Assembly: GCF_001886185.1 (NCBI RefSeq)
Contig: NZ_JXLA01000002.1
Location: forward strand, 116,090-180,089
Reading direction: 5' to 3'
Length of the DNA stretch: 64,000 nt
Source: Enterococcus raffinosus
GTDB taxonomy: Bacteria; Bacillota; Bacilli; Lactobacillales; Enterococcaceae
A program made the position numbers and the translations under genes. The number at the start of each line of letters is the position of its first letter. Within the stretch, counting starts at the first letter, position 1. Below the pieces are notes generated by a model, which did not search any database, was not told the origin of the DNA, and was given only the letters and a program-made list of their open reading frames with translations. Of this stretch, positions 34,723 through 44,243 are shown piece by piece.

Positions 34723-36927
34723 ATGAAACAAAGTTATGTAGAATTTGATAAAGATACAGAAGTTTTTCATTTACGCAACAATGAAATCTCTTACATTCTG
34801 AAGGTTGAAGAGGACGGCGTCTTAAATCACTTATACTTCGGGAAGGCTATTCAACATTACAGCGGCAACAAAACCTACTTACGCAGAGATCGAGGTTTTT
34901 CTGGCAATGTACCGGGCAATGCTGAAAGGGCTTACTCGAAAGACACATTGCCGCAAGAATACTCCAGTCACGGTTCCATGGATTATCGTTTACCAGCTAC
35001 CATCATTCGCCGAGAAAACGGATCGAACTTGCATGATTTCCGCTTTTCTGATTATCGGATCGAAGCCGGCAAACCAGAACTCGAAGGACTGCCACACTCT
35101 TATGTACGAAATGAAGAGGAGTCTACTACTCTAATCGTGATTTTAAAAGATCGGGATCAAGAAATCTATCTAGAGTTGGCCTATACGATTTATCATGAGC
35201 GACCAGTGATTACTCGCTCGGTCAAAGTTCTAAATAGAACCAGAGAATCGATCGTTCTAGAGAAAATCGCTTCGATGCAGACGGATCTGACGAACAGCGG
35301 TATTTACGATGAAGTCATCTCGTTGCCTGGTGCCCATTTAAGAGAACGCCAGATCCATCGCGAACCCATCCATTCTGGTATCCAGAGCTTCGAAAGCCGC
35401 CGCGGCGCATCTAGTCATCACATGAACAGCTTCATCGCTTTAGTGAACCATGATACAAATGAAATCAGCGGTCCAGCGATTGGAATACATCTCGTTTATT
35501 CCGGTAATCATGCCTTTCAATTGGAAAAAGATCAGATTGATCAAGTGAGAGTCCTGGCCGGAATCAATGATTACAATTTTTCATGGTCGCTTTCTCCAGG
35601 CGAGGTTTTTCAAACACCAGAAGTCATTATGGCTTATTCTGATCAAGGGTTAAACGGTATGAGCGGCAGTCTTCATCATTTATTGCGTGAAAGAGTCGCC
35701 CGAGGGATGCATCAGTTCAAAGAACGCCCCATTTTAGTAAACAATTGGGAAGCAACCTATTTCGATTTTGACAGTCAAAAAATTGAACAGATTGTTGACG
35801 AAGCAGCGGAATTAGGCATTGAAATGTTTGTGTTGGATGATGGTTGGTTCGGACATCGTGACTCAGATAATTCCTCATTGGGAGACTGGTTTGAATATGA
35901 GGGCAAGCTAAAAAATGGGATCAAAGGCATCGCAGACTATGTTCATCAGAAGGGGATGCAGTTCGGTCTTTGGTTTGAACCGGAAATGATTTCTATTGAT
36001 TCCCAGCTTTATAAAGAGCATCCAGATTACTTGATGCAAGAGCCAAATCGTACACCATCTGCTTCTCGTGATCAGCATCTCTTAGATATGGGACGCCAGG
36101 AAGTTCGGCAAGCAATCGAAAAACAACTTTGCGCAATTTTAGATGAGATCCCCATTGATTACGTAAAATGGGATATGAATCGTAGTTTATCAGATGTCTA
36201 CTCAATCCAATGTTCAGCGGAAAATCAAGGAGAAACCGCGCATCGCCACATTTTAGGCGTCTATGAATTATTGGAGCATCTAGTAAATCGCTATCCAAAA
36301 ATTTTATGGGAAGGCTGCTCTGGCGGCGGCGGGCGATTCGATGCTGGGTTCCTTTATTACATGCCCCAGTCTTGGCCAACAGATAATACCGATGCCGTCG
36401 AGCGTTTGAAAATTCAGTATGGGACGAGCTTAGCTTATCCAATCTCATCCATGACCGCTCATGTTTCTGCTGTACCAAATCACCAAACGGGACGAATCAC
36501 CTCCTTGAAAACAAGGGGAGATGTCGCTATGAGTGGCGTCTTTGGCTACGAATTAGACCTGACGGAAATGACTGAAAAGGAAAAAGTGATTGTGAAGGAA
36601 CAAGTTCAACAATACCAAGCCATTCGGCCACTGGTCCAGTTCGGAGAGTTTTATCGCTTGAATAGTCCTTTTGAGGGAAATTTAACCGCTTGGATGTTTG
36701 TTTCACCAGACAAAACAGAGGCATTGGTCATGATGGCTCGCACTTTAGCCTCTGCCCAACCCGTTTTCCATGAAGTCTTTTTAACTGGTTTAGAGACAAC
36801 GGCTCGCTATCAAGAACAGAAAACAGGTCAATTTTATTTTGGGGATGAACTAATGACCCTTGGTGTAAACGTTCCAGATTTTTATGGAGACTTCCAAACA
36901 ACACTGCTCCATTTAAAGAAAGTGTAG
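34723..36927 (+). CDS. Alpha-galactosidase, glycoside hydrolase family 36
   Basis: 734 residues, full length for bacterial GH36. N-terminal beta-sandwich, then the barrel: NNWEATYFDFD, VLDDGWFGHRD, nucleophile Asp in YVKWDMNRS (about 484), acid/base Asp in WPTDNTDAVER (about 554), and ECGSGGGRF-like EGCSGGGGRFDAG. No signal peptide, so it acts on imported melibiose, raffinose or similar. First gene after the operator-promoter; MFS and acetyltransferase follow. Confidence 0.94.
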   Translation: MKQSYVEFDKDTEVFHLRNNEISYILKVEEDGVLNHLYFGKAIQHYSGNKTYLRRDRGFSGNVPGNAERAYSKDTLPQEYSSHGSMDYRLPATIIRRENGSNLHDFRFSDYRIEAGKPELEGLPHSYVRNEEESTTLIVILKDRDQEIYLELAYTIYHERPVITRSVKVLNRTRESIVLEKIASMQTDLTNSGIYDEVISLPGAHLRERQIHREPIHSGIQSFESRRGASSHHMNSFIALVNHDTNEISGPAIGIHLVYSGNHAFQLEKDQIDQVRVLAGINDYNFSWSLSPGEVFQTPEVIMAYSDQGLNGMSGSLHHLLRERVARGMHQFKERPILVNNWEATYFDFDSQKIEQIVDEAAELGIEMFVLDDGWFGHRDSDNSSLGDWFEYEGKLKNGIKGIADYVHQKGMQFGLWFEPEMISIDSQLYKEHPDYLMQEPNRTPSASRDQHLLDMGRQEVRQAIEKQLCAILDEIPIDYVKWDMNRSLSDVYSIQCSAENQGETAHRHILGVYELLEHLVNRYPKILWEGCSGGGGRFDAGFLYYMPQSWPTDNTDAVERLKIQYGTSLAYPISSMTAHVSAVPNHQTGRITSLKTRGDVAMSGVFGYELDLTEMTEKEKVIVKEQVQQYQAIRPLVQFGEFYRLNSPFEGNLTAWMFVSPDKTEALVMMARTLASAQPVFHEVFLTGLETTARYQEQKTGQFYFGDELMTLGVNVPDFYGDFQTTLLHLKKV

Positions 36928-36939
36928 GAGGAAAAAAAC

Positions 36940-38130
36940 ATGATTAACAAAAATAGTTTTATGACTCGTTTGTCCATATTGTCAATCTCACTTTTATTAA
37001 CAAGTGCTTTGTCCATCAACGGGGCATTGCCGCAGATGCGAGCAGCTCTTTCCATGACAACCACTCAAGTCGAACTGGTCGCGACCTTACCTGCATTGGC
37101 AGTCGTAGTATTTGTCGTTCTTTCCAGCTTCATCGCCGAAAAAATCGGAACCAAACGAACCGTCCAGCTAGGGTTGATCCTAGTTGGGGTCGGTGGGGGA
37201 GTCGCTCCCTTGTTTCTAAACAGCTATGTTCCTATCCTAATCAGTCGATTTGTCTTAGGGGCGGGATTCGGTCTATTCAATTCACTTGCTGTTTCCATTA
37301 TTAATCTGCTTTTTCAAGAAGAGCCAGAAGAGCGCGCAGCCTTACTAGGATATCGCGGCGCAGCAGAAAACATCGGCAATGCCGGGCTGACACTATTAGC
37401 AGGAGCATTATTATCCTTCGGCTGGAGATTTTCCTTCAGCGTGTATCTTATTGCTTTCCCGATCTTGCTGCTATTTACTCTTTTTGTTCCAGAAATTAAG
37501 GAGACAAAAAAAACAAGCACCAGTAAAAAAGGCGAGCTTAAACTTTCTGTCTATTTGTTAGCGCTTTTTGCCTTGTTTTTAGTAATGACCTTTGTGGCGA
37601 TCGGTGTTCGTTTTCCTACAATGGTCACGAATATCAAAGGAGCCACTTACAATGCCTCAACCTTCTTAGCAGTAATGCCTATCATTGGAATCGTCACTGG
37701 TTCATTATTTGGCTTTTTCAATCGGCTGTTAGGAGAGAAGTGTTTATATCTTGGCTTGGTTTTATTAGCTTTGGCTACTTTTCTGATCGCTATTTCCGAA
37801 ACAAATTTTGCGTTATTGCTAATTGGCTACTTTATCAGTGGGATTCCCGGTAGTTTGATCTTTCCATTCATTTACAATTCGTTAAATCTATATGCATCAC
37901 CAGCAAGAATGACCGCCGCGACCTCCATTATTTTAATCGGCTGCAATCTAGGAAATTTTATTGCACCATTCGGCTTAAGTACCTTGCAATTTCTCTCTGG
38001 TTCATCGGATCTTTTCGCGCCATTCAAACTATTAAGTATCCTAATCGTCATTATCCTAGCAGGTATTTTTCTCAAAAAAAAGTATCCCTTGCAACATAAA
38101 GTTATGCATGGAGGAAAAAATCTTGACTGA
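36940..38130 (+). CDS. MFS transporter, probable galactoside uptake
   Basis: 396 residues, about 12 membrane helices, with FIAEKIGTKRTVQ after helix 2 as the MFS A-motif. 12 bases after the galactosidase, and its 3' end overlaps the next gene by 8 bases, so it belongs to the LacI operon. Import of an alpha-galactoside is inferred from context; the sequence itself resembles drug/proton antiporters as much as sugar porters. Confidence 0.78.
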   Translation: MINKNSFMTRLSILSISLLLTSALSINGALPQMRAALSMTTTQVELVATLPALAVVVFVVLSSFIAEKIGTKRTVQLGLILVGVGGGVAPLFLNSYVPILISRFVLGAGFGLFNSLAVSIINLLFQEEPEERAALLGYRGAAENIGNAGLTLLAGALLSFGWRFSFSVYLIAFPILLLFTLFVPEIKETKKTSTSKKGELKLSVYLLALFALFLVMTFVAIGVRFPTMVTNIKGATYNASTFLAVMPIIGIVTGSLFGFFNRLLGEKCLYLGLVLLALATFLIAISETNFALLLIGYFISGIPGSLIFPFIYNSLNLYASPARMTAATSIILIGCNLGNFIAPFGLSTLQFLSGSSDLFAPFKLLSILIVIILAGIFLKKKYPLQHKVMHGGKNLD

Positions 38131-38683
38131 TAAACTTTTGCGGAACCAAATGGATTCAGGTGAGACTTACTATGAAACCAGCGAATTGAAGAAGGAACAG
38201 GCTTTTTACCGTGACTTGCTTTTCCAATTCAATCATACTTTACCAAGCAAAACACAAAAAAAGGGGACACTTTTAGACAAACTTTTAGGCAGCTTCGGTG
38301 AAGGTTCCTATATTGAACAACCATTTCACGCTAACTGGGGAAAGAATACGTATATTGGAAAGAATGTCTATGCGAATTTCGGTTTATCGCTCGTAGACGA
38401 TACAAAAATCGAGATCCACGACGATGTCATGATCGGTCCCAACGTCACACTTTGTGCCGGGACTCATCCGCTATCACCAGAACTTCGCCTAAAAAAAGCC
38501 CAATACAATTTGCCTATAACGATTGAAAAAAACGTCTGGCTCGGTGCGGGAGTGATCCTTTTACCAGGTGTCACGATCGGTGCAAATACAGTCATTGGCG
38601 CCGGCAGTCTCGTCACAAAAGATCTTCCCAAAAATGTTGTTGCTTTTGGTACGCCGTGTGAGGTAGTTAAGCCAATTGAATAG
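38123..38683 (+). CDS. Maltose/galactoside O-acetyltransferase family
   Basis: 186 residues. MAC N-terminal region (LLRNQMDSGETYYETSELKKE starts it) and left-handed beta-helix with the catalytic His in CAGTHPLSPELR and the hexapeptides GANTVIGAGSLVTKDLP. TTG 38123 has GGAGG 8 bases upstream and overlaps the MFS stop. Acetylates sugars, like LacA beside beta-galactosidase; last gene of the operon. Confidence 0.87.
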   Translation: MTDKLLRNQMDSGETYYETSELKKEQAFYRDLLFQFNHTLPSKTQKKGTLLDKLLGSFGEGSYIEQPFHANWGKNTYIGKNVYANFGLSLVDDTKIEIHDDVMIGPNVTLCAGTHPLSPELRLKKAQYNLPITIEKNVWLGAGVILLPGVTIGANTVIGAGSLVTKDLPKNVVAFGTPCEVVKPIE

Positions 38684-38690
38684 CTCGTCA

Positions 38691-38721
38691 AAGATAGATT
38701 CGGATGGATCTATCTTTTTTT
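38691..38721 (+). terminator. Intrinsic terminator
   Basis: AAGATAGAT (38691-38699) pairs with ATCTATCTT (38708-38716), then T run. Confidence 0.8.
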
Positions 38722-38804
38722 ATAAAATCAACGCCGGGCATATTCATAGATTTAAAAAGCTGGAGTACGTTAGAATGGTTTTATCAACAGAAAGAAGGAC
38801 GCTT

Positions 38805-40310
38805 ATGAATACTCAGGATCTAATAGAAGAATATCTCCTAGATAAAAAGAGCCGAGTAAAATTATCAATTCTTCAATTTTTAGCAGACAATCCTTTTTAT
38901 ATAACCCGTGAGTACTTAGCAGAACATTTCGAAATGTCCTCACTTAATTTTTCCCTGTACCTCAAAGAGTTGGAGAAGGACCTTTTGTCGCTGGAATTAA
39001 GCACCCAGCCACTTTTAAAAAGAAACCACTTCATCCGAACCAATCTTCCTTATAAGGATTTAGCGGAGTATTACTATCGTTTGCTTGTTGACTACTGTGA
39101 ACAATCAACGAACTATAATATTCTCATTTCTTTATTACGAAAAGACACAAACTCTGTCTTGAGTATCAGTGAGAATACAAATTTCAGTGTTTCCTATATT
39201 TATTCGCGAATGAAAGCCATCAATGCGTTTCTTTTTTACTATGGGATCAAGGTCGATTTTTCAAAGCCGGGGAAGAAAACCATCGAAGGCAATGAGCTGC
39301 AGCTACATTACTGCATCATTGATATTTATTGGAATATCCATTCCAATATTGACATTCATTTCAATGCTGCTGTTTGTCAACGCGTCCTGCCGACTTTAAA
39401 CCTTTACGTTAAAGAGGAAGCCATCCAAAACCTGGAAAAGGGCATGTTGGATAAGTTGTATATATTGATTGATCTATGCTTGAAAAATTTCCCAATCAAC
39501 TCATTAGATGTTATTCGAACACAGCTTCAAGCTCTGCCAATTTCTGAGTTGTTTTCTCACGCATATTTTGACATTCTAAAACCTGAAGCTCCTGTAAGTA
39601 GTGAGCTACATACGATCATCAATACACTCTCCCGATTGCTCATCTCAAAGACGGAGACGAGTGAGATCAATCTTATTCAATACGAGCTGCTGTTAAAAAT
39701 GAACATTCCTCATTTTAATTATGCAAAAGATTTACTTGAAAGCTTTGTTCAGCAATTTGACTTAGTAATTCCTGAAAACGATAAAATTATTTATACACTT
39801 AACTTTTTTAGAAATCAAATTTACTTCGAGGTATTAACCGAGAATCAGCCTAATACCATGATGGCGAGCTATAGTATCTATGACGAAAAAGCGCAAAACG
39901 ATGTAAAAAATAAAATTAAACAGTTCTATCAAACATTCAAGCACCAAAAAAAGACCGATTATCCGTTCATCCTGTATCAAAAACAACAATGGCTGTTGGA
40001 GGATCTAATCCACATTTATGATCGGTACAGTAAAAAGAAAAGAATCATCATCGGTGTGAATTTTACTCGAGATTACTATATTAATGATGATCTCTGTTCT
40101 CAAATAGAGCAGCATTTCGGAACAGAGAACGTTTTTTTAAAGAAAAAGGTCATGAAAAGCTGTGACATTATTATTAGCGACTGTCTAATCAGTGATCTAC
40201 CTGAAAAAACAAAAATTATCTACCTGATCGATGGTGACATTACTTCAAAAAAAATCAAACATATGTTTCGTCAGCTATCTGATCATCTTTTTGATTTACA
40301 CCAAGAGTAG
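38805..40310 (+). CDS. Mga-like transcriptional regulator
   Basis: About 501 residues. N-terminal helix-turn-helix (SILQFLADNPFYITREYLAEH), a second HTH-like region (SISENTNFSVSYIYSRMKAI) and a long PRD-like helical middle, ending in an EIIB-like fold (VFLKKKVMKSCDIIISDC). This is the Mga/AtxA layout of Gram-positive regulators. ATG 38805 follows AAAGAAGGA. Regulated genes are not evident. Confidence 0.78.
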   Translation: MNTQDLIEEYLLDKKSRVKLSILQFLADNPFYITREYLAEHFEMSSLNFSLYLKELEKDLLSLELSTQPLLKRNHFIRTNLPYKDLAEYYYRLLVDYCEQSTNYNILISLLRKDTNSVLSISENTNFSVSYIYSRMKAINAFLFYYGIKVDFSKPGKKTIEGNELQLHYCIIDIYWNIHSNIDIHFNAAVCQRVLPTLNLYVKEEAIQNLEKGMLDKLYILIDLCLKNFPINSLDVIRTQLQALPISELFSHAYFDILKPEAPVSSELHTIINTLSRLLISKTETSEINLIQYELLLKMNIPHFNYAKDLLESFVQQFDLVIPENDKIIYTLNFFRNQIYFEVLTENQPNTMMASYSIYDEKAQNDVKNKIKQFYQTFKHQKKTDYPFILYQKQQWLLEDLIHIYDRYSKKKRIIIGVNFTRDYYINDDLCSQIEQHFGTENVFLKKKVMKSCDIIISDCLISDLPEKTKIIYLIDGDITSKKIKHMFRQLSDHLFDLHQE

Positions 40311-40413
40311 CTTGTAGGTTTTCTACTATTTACTCTTTTTTTCTATTAAAATAGCAGAATCCATCTGCCAACTTCTTCTTTATTATAGAAAAAAACAAAG
40401 GAGGAGAAAACTG

Positions 40414-40860
40414 ATGGTAACTATTTTACTTGGAAACTCATGCACCTCATGTCGAAAAACGAAGGCGTGGTTTCAGGCATACGATATCCCATTTTCAGAA
40501 AGAAATATCGATCATGAGCCTTTAACAAAGGAAGAGCTAAAACAATTAATCACACTTTGTCCCAACGGTGTTGATAAGATCATTTCCAGAAAATCAAAAA
40601 TATATCAGAAGCTGAACATTGATTTTGAGGAGCTTTCCTTTAACCAATTGCTTGTGCTCCTAAATCAGTATCCAAAGTTGGTCAAGCGTCCGATTATTTA
40701 TGACGATAAGAAAATACAAATCGGCTTTAACGAAGAGGAGATACGTACGCTGCTGCCACAGGAGATCAAACAGAGGACCAGAAATTACTTGTACAAGGTA
40801 AATACAACGATGCTTTATGAAGATTTGCTAGCTCTACAGAAAACTGAATATTTTTCATGA
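40414..40860 (+). CDS. Spx/ArsC-family protein
   Basis: 148 residues, a little longer than Spx (about 131). CTSCRKTKAWF holds the redox CxxC; HEPLTKEELKQL and the KRPIIYDDKKIQIGFNEEEI segment are Spx-like. Spx proteins bind the RNA polymerase alpha subunit under oxidative stress, so a regulator is more likely than an arsenate reductase. ATG 40414 with AAAGGAGG upstream. Confidence 0.82.
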   Translation: MVTILLGNSCTSCRKTKAWFQAYDIPFSERNIDHEPLTKEELKQLITLCPNGVDKIISRKSKIYQKLNIDFEELSFNQLLVLLNQYPKLVKRPIIYDDKKIQIGFNEEEIRTLLPQEIKQRTRNYLYKVNTTMLYEDLLALQKTEYFS

Positions 40861-40908
40861 TAAGAACCTACATATGCAGTAATAGGTTGAGGCATCTTCC
40901 ATAAAAAT

Positions 40909-40951
40909 AAATTAGGCTGGAAGTCTACAATACTTTCAGCCTAATTTTTAT
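40909..40951. terminator. Bidirectional terminator
   Basis: AAATTAGGCTGGAAGT (from 40909) pairs with ACTTTCAGCCTAATTT (to 40946) with one mismatch; T and A flanks on both sides. Confidence 0.8.
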
Positions 40952-40962
40952 GCTTAAAACTC

Positions 40963-41514
40963 TTATTCTAGATTCGCATGAAACTGCCATAAGGAAGGCA
41001 AATCAATTTTTTTCTCATCAACAATCATTAAAGCTATAGTATCACCAACTAACAGCAAGGATTGTTCAAACAGGCTAGTCATTGGTTGTATTGAAAGTTT
41101 CTCTTGCGATTCTCTCTTCCCAGAAGCCGGAATTCTCACAAATACGTCTGTGTATTGTGCCATAGAACTAGCTGGATTTATTCCTAGATGTGCGACTTTT
41201 GCGTGGAATTTTTTCGCCTTTGAAGCAATAAACAATGGAAATCCTGTTTCTCCACTTCCCGATCCAACAATGAGTAAGTCTTTATCAGTAATTGCCGGCT
41301 CGGTGATTTGTCCAACAACAACTGTATCATAACCTAGATGGTTCAACCTTTTCGCGATCGCTTGTAAAGATAATAAAACTCGACCTACACCAACAAAAAA
41401 AATTCGTTCTGCCTGATCAATACTATCCATTAACTCTTGAACTTGTGAAGAATCCACCTGATCTAAAACATTTGATAATTCATGTATTATTTTTTTTTCA
41501 TAAACAGTAAACAT
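40963..41514 (-). CDS. hxlB: 6-phospho-3-hexuloisomerase-like SIS protein
   Basis: 183-residue SIS-domain isomerase: FFVGVGRVLLSLQAIAKRLNHLG, IVGSGSGETGF, and the C-terminal FEQSLLLVGDTIALMI match PHI/HxlB. It normally converts arabino-3-hexulose-6-phosphate to fructose-6-phosphate. No hexulose-phosphate synthase (HxlA) is nearby, so here it may isomerise a product of the AlsE-like epimerase. ATG 41514 has AAGGAG 9 bases upstream; 20 bases after the IIC gene. Confidence 0.8.
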   Translation of the reverse strand: MFTVYEKKIIHELSNVLDQVDSSQVQELMDSIDQAERIFFVGVGRVLLSLQAIAKRLNHLGYDTVVVGQITEPAITDKDLLIVGSGSGETGFPLFIASKAKKFHAKVAHLGINPASSMAQYTDVFVRIPASGKRESQEKLSIQPMTSLFEQSLLLVGDTIALMIVDEKKIDLPSLWQFHANLE

Positions 41515-41534
41515 ATGGACAAGCTCCTTATAGA

Positions 41535-42950
41535 TTAATTTTTTAAAAGTCGTTTACTTTCTACGTCGACTGACGCTGAAGAGTGTTCTTTTTTCAGCTG
41601 ATTGCGATACCAGATAAAGACTACGATATATGCGGCAATACCGATAATTGCTATTCCTAGTTTTGACAGATCAAAAGTCTTGAAACCTTGACCAAGAAAT
41701 ACAGCAATCATTTTTTCAATTGGATTCGAATCAATTGATGTAAATAATTGTCCTTTATCTAATCCTGCTGGAAAATTATTCATTGCAATAGAAGCCGAGG
41801 TAATAAAGCTTGCAACCATCGTGGCTGACCAGAGGTAAATAGGAATAAGAATGGTACCAATCAATGTCATTCGAATCACGCGTCCTCCAGTAACAATAAG
41901 TAAGGCGGGAGTTAAAACGGTCATTAATATACCACCCAAGGGCATAACCTTGTTTCCAGGTAAAACCATCGCAACGATCAACAAGATAGGTGCCAAAATA
42001 TTTACTACTGCCCAAACCTCAGCTCTTGAAGCCACAATCGGCCAGTCTATTGCAATTAGAAGTTTTCTACCACGAAGTCGTTTACCCATCATTTTTTGAA
42101 CACCATTCGACAAGGGTTCAATAGCAGGCCCAAACCATCCTCCAACGAGTCCAAATAACTCCAATGCCACACCTCCAGTAAAAGCAAGGGAGAATATCTC
42201 TGCGACAGATTGTTTTCCAAGGATACCGATAAAGACACCTAAATAAGAGCCGATAGCGAATTTACTTCCCCAAAATCCAATTTTTTTGTTCAGTGTTTCA
42301 GCATCAAAATCATACTTATCGATGAAAGGTAAGAAGATGTCAATTAATCGGTTAATAATCATAGCAAAAGGAGCGATCAGAAAACTCGGATGTGCGGTTG
42401 TTGTGATATTCACATCATCGTAGTCCAATAATTTATTAATCGCCGGCTTCATTGCATCAGCATTCAATAGCATCATGACATAAATGAAAAGAACGAAAAA
42501 TGATGTAAGTACAATATTTTTAGAATAGTAATTGATTAAAAGCCCAATGATGGAAATATTCCAAATATTGAATAAATCGACATTTAATGTTTCAGTTGCC
42601 TTCATTATGAGCATGAGAATATTCAAAACGATACAAATAAAGGCAAAATAGAGAGTATAGATGGAGCCCCACGTGATTACCGCAAGAGGAGCCCAACCTA
42701 AATCAGTGATAGACAATGCGATGCCAGTGGAAGATACAAAATTATTCAGTGCTGGTCCAAAAGCTTCAGTTAGCAAAGAAATAATGGCGCTCATCCCCGT
42801 TAACGCGACGGCCATTCGCAATCCACCTTCAATTGCTTTAGGAATCGGAGCTTTGAAAGCGATTGCCAAAATGGTTAAAACAATAAACATCATTGCTGCG
42901 CCACCTAGACCAATAAAAGAGTTGAACAACATATCTAAGGTATCAATCAT
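41535..42950 (-). CDS. GAT-family (galactitol-type) PTS IIC-like permease
   Basis: 471 residues, about 11 hydrophobic segments, with GGALELFGLVGGWFGP-like FTGGVALELFGLVGGWFGPA and GGRVIRM, as in EIIC-GAT proteins. No IIA or IIB domain is fused or encoded anywhere in the window. Divergent from the LacI gene with an operator at 42987-43002. If IIA/IIB are truly absent, it would import free sugar for the ribokinase nearby. Confidence 0.8.
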   Translation of the reverse strand: MIDTLDMLFNSFIGLGGAAMMFIVLTILAIAFKAPIPKAIEGGLRMAVALTGMSAIISLLTEAFGPALNNFVSSTGIALSITDLGWAPLAVITWGSIYTLYFAFICIVLNILMLIMKATETLNVDLFNIWNISIIGLLINYYSKNIVLTSFFVLFIYVMMLLNADAMKPAINKLLDYDDVNITTTAHPSFLIAPFAMIINRLIDIFLPFIDKYDFDAETLNKKIGFWGSKFAIGSYLGVFIGILGKQSVAEIFSLAFTGGVALELFGLVGGWFGPAIEPLSNGVQKMMGKRLRGRKLLIAIDWPIVASRAEVWAVVNILAPILLIVAMVLPGNKVMPLGGILMTVLTPALLIVTGGRVIRMTLIGTILIPIYLWSATMVASFITSASIAMNNFPAGLDKGQLFTSIDSNPIEKMIAVFLGQGFKTFDLSKLGIAIIGIAAYIVVFIWYRNQLKKEHSSASVDVESKRLLKN

Positions 42951-42986
42951 TTAAATTTACCTCCAAAATCAAATTTGTAATTGTTT

Positions 42987-43002
42987 ACGTAATCGGTTAC
43001 GT
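42987..43002. promoter_or_regulatory. LacI-family operator ahead of the IIC gene
   Basis: ACGTAATCGGTTACGT, a 16-base dyad (ACGTAA / TTACGT), 36 bases upstream of the IIC start on its 5' side. Matches 43217-43232 at 14 of 16 positions. Confidence 0.75.
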
Positions 43003-43184
43003 TGGTTGTGGCCTGAGTGTATCATCATCCGTCAAAATTGACAAGAGCGTTTTCAAAAGAAAAAAAATTTATGCTATAATACGAGGAAGGTAATCTCTAG
43101 AAAGAATAGTGATATATAGGGATTTATCTCATGTGCTGAATGCTGAAAAAAAATTCAAAAAATATTTATCTGAGTTTTAGCACG

Positions 43185-43232
43185 TTGACAAATTTTAAAA
43201 TAGCGTTATCATAATTACGTAATCGTTTACGG
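43185..43232 (+). promoter_or_regulatory. Promoter and operator of the LacI-ribokinase-epimerase operon
   Basis: TTGACA (43185-43190), 16-base spacer, TATCAT (43207-43212). Operator ACGTAATCGTTTACGG (43217-43232) covers the transcription start and touches the ribosome site. Confidence 0.7.
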
Positions 43233-43240
43233 AGGTTGAA

Positions 43241-44221
43241 ATGGCAACAATAAAAGATATTGCAAAAATGGCAGGTGTTTCAACTGCTACAGTTTCTAGA
43301 ATTATTAATGGTAAGGGTGAAGCAAAAAAAGAAACGATTGAACGTGTAATGAAATTAGTAGATGAATTGGATTATCAACCAAATCGATTAGCTAAATCAT
43401 TGTCACAGGGAAAATCTGACTTAATTGGCATTATGGTTCCTAACTTGAAAAATCCGTTTTTCGGAGAGCTAGTAACTTGTATTGAAGAAACTGCAACTAA
43501 ATATGGTTTACAAATTCTTTTGTGTGATACCAACGATAGTCGAGAAAAGGTGGAGTATTTTTTAGACGCAATTGCGGACAATTACGCCTTTGGGGCAGTT
43601 ATCTGTACATTACAGGTAACTGAAAAGGATCTAGAAAAATTACAAAATCGCGGTGTTCATACAGTAACTGTTGATCGTTCCTATTTTAATCATGCGTATT
43701 CCTCCGTCAATATCAACCAACTAAATGGTGCCTTCTTGGCGACAAATCATTTAATTGACGCAGGGGCTAGAGATATTCTTTTTGTCACAGGGCCTGATGA
43801 CGACGTCCTATCGATTGAAAGAGAGAAAGGTTATCGAATGGCTCTAAAATCAAAAAAGTTAGCCGAGAATCATATCCTATACGGAGATTATTCTTTAGAA
43901 TCTGGCTTTAAACTAATGAAAAAAGCGATTCGAGAATTTGCAAAAATCGACGGTGTTTATGCTGCGAATGATTTAATGGCCATCGGAGCTCTACGTGCAT
44001 GCTTGGATCTCAATATTTCAGTTCCTGAAGAGATAAAAATCATTGGAAACGATAATCTGATGATCGATGACTACATTGAACCCAAACTAACAAGCATATC
44101 ACAAAAGAATGAAGTTGTTAGCGAACTAGTTATTAAAGAACTATTAGCTCTAAGAAATGATAATGCCAAGCCAAAAAAACAAATGCTTGAACCTACCTTG
44201 GTAATTCGTAAAACCACATAA
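43241..44221 (+). CDS. LacI-family regulator (RbsR-like)
   Basis: 326 residues: ATIKDIAKMAGVSTATVSRI helix-turn-helix, NPFFGELVTCIEETA, and a sugar-binding domain. ATG 43241 is 8 bases after GGAGG. Paired operators on both divergent promoters show it controls both arms. RbsR-like by its neighbour ribokinase. Confidence 0.9.
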   Translation: MATIKDIAKMAGVSTATVSRIINGKGEAKKETIERVMKLVDELDYQPNRLAKSLSQGKSDLIGIMVPNLKNPFFGELVTCIEETATKYGLQILLCDTNDSREKVEYFLDAIADNYAFGAVICTLQVTEKDLEKLQNRGVHTVTVDRSYFNHAYSSVNINQLNGAFLATNHLIDAGARDILFVTGPDDDVLSIEREKGYRMALKSKKLAENHILYGDYSLESGFKLMKKAIREFAKIDGVYAANDLMAIGALRACLDLNISVPEEIKIIGNDNLMIDDYIEPKLTSISQKNEVVSELVIKELLALRNDNAKPKKQMLEPTLVIRKTT

Positions 44222-44243
44222 ACGAATAAAGCGAGGGAATACA

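Noticed and set aside
35993..36478. 161-residue minus-strand ORF within the alpha-galactosidase
   Set aside because: Shadow of the GH36 catalytic region; no ribosome site.
41776..42099. Open frames within the IIC-like gene
   Set aside because: Frame shadows of a long hydrophobic coding sequence.
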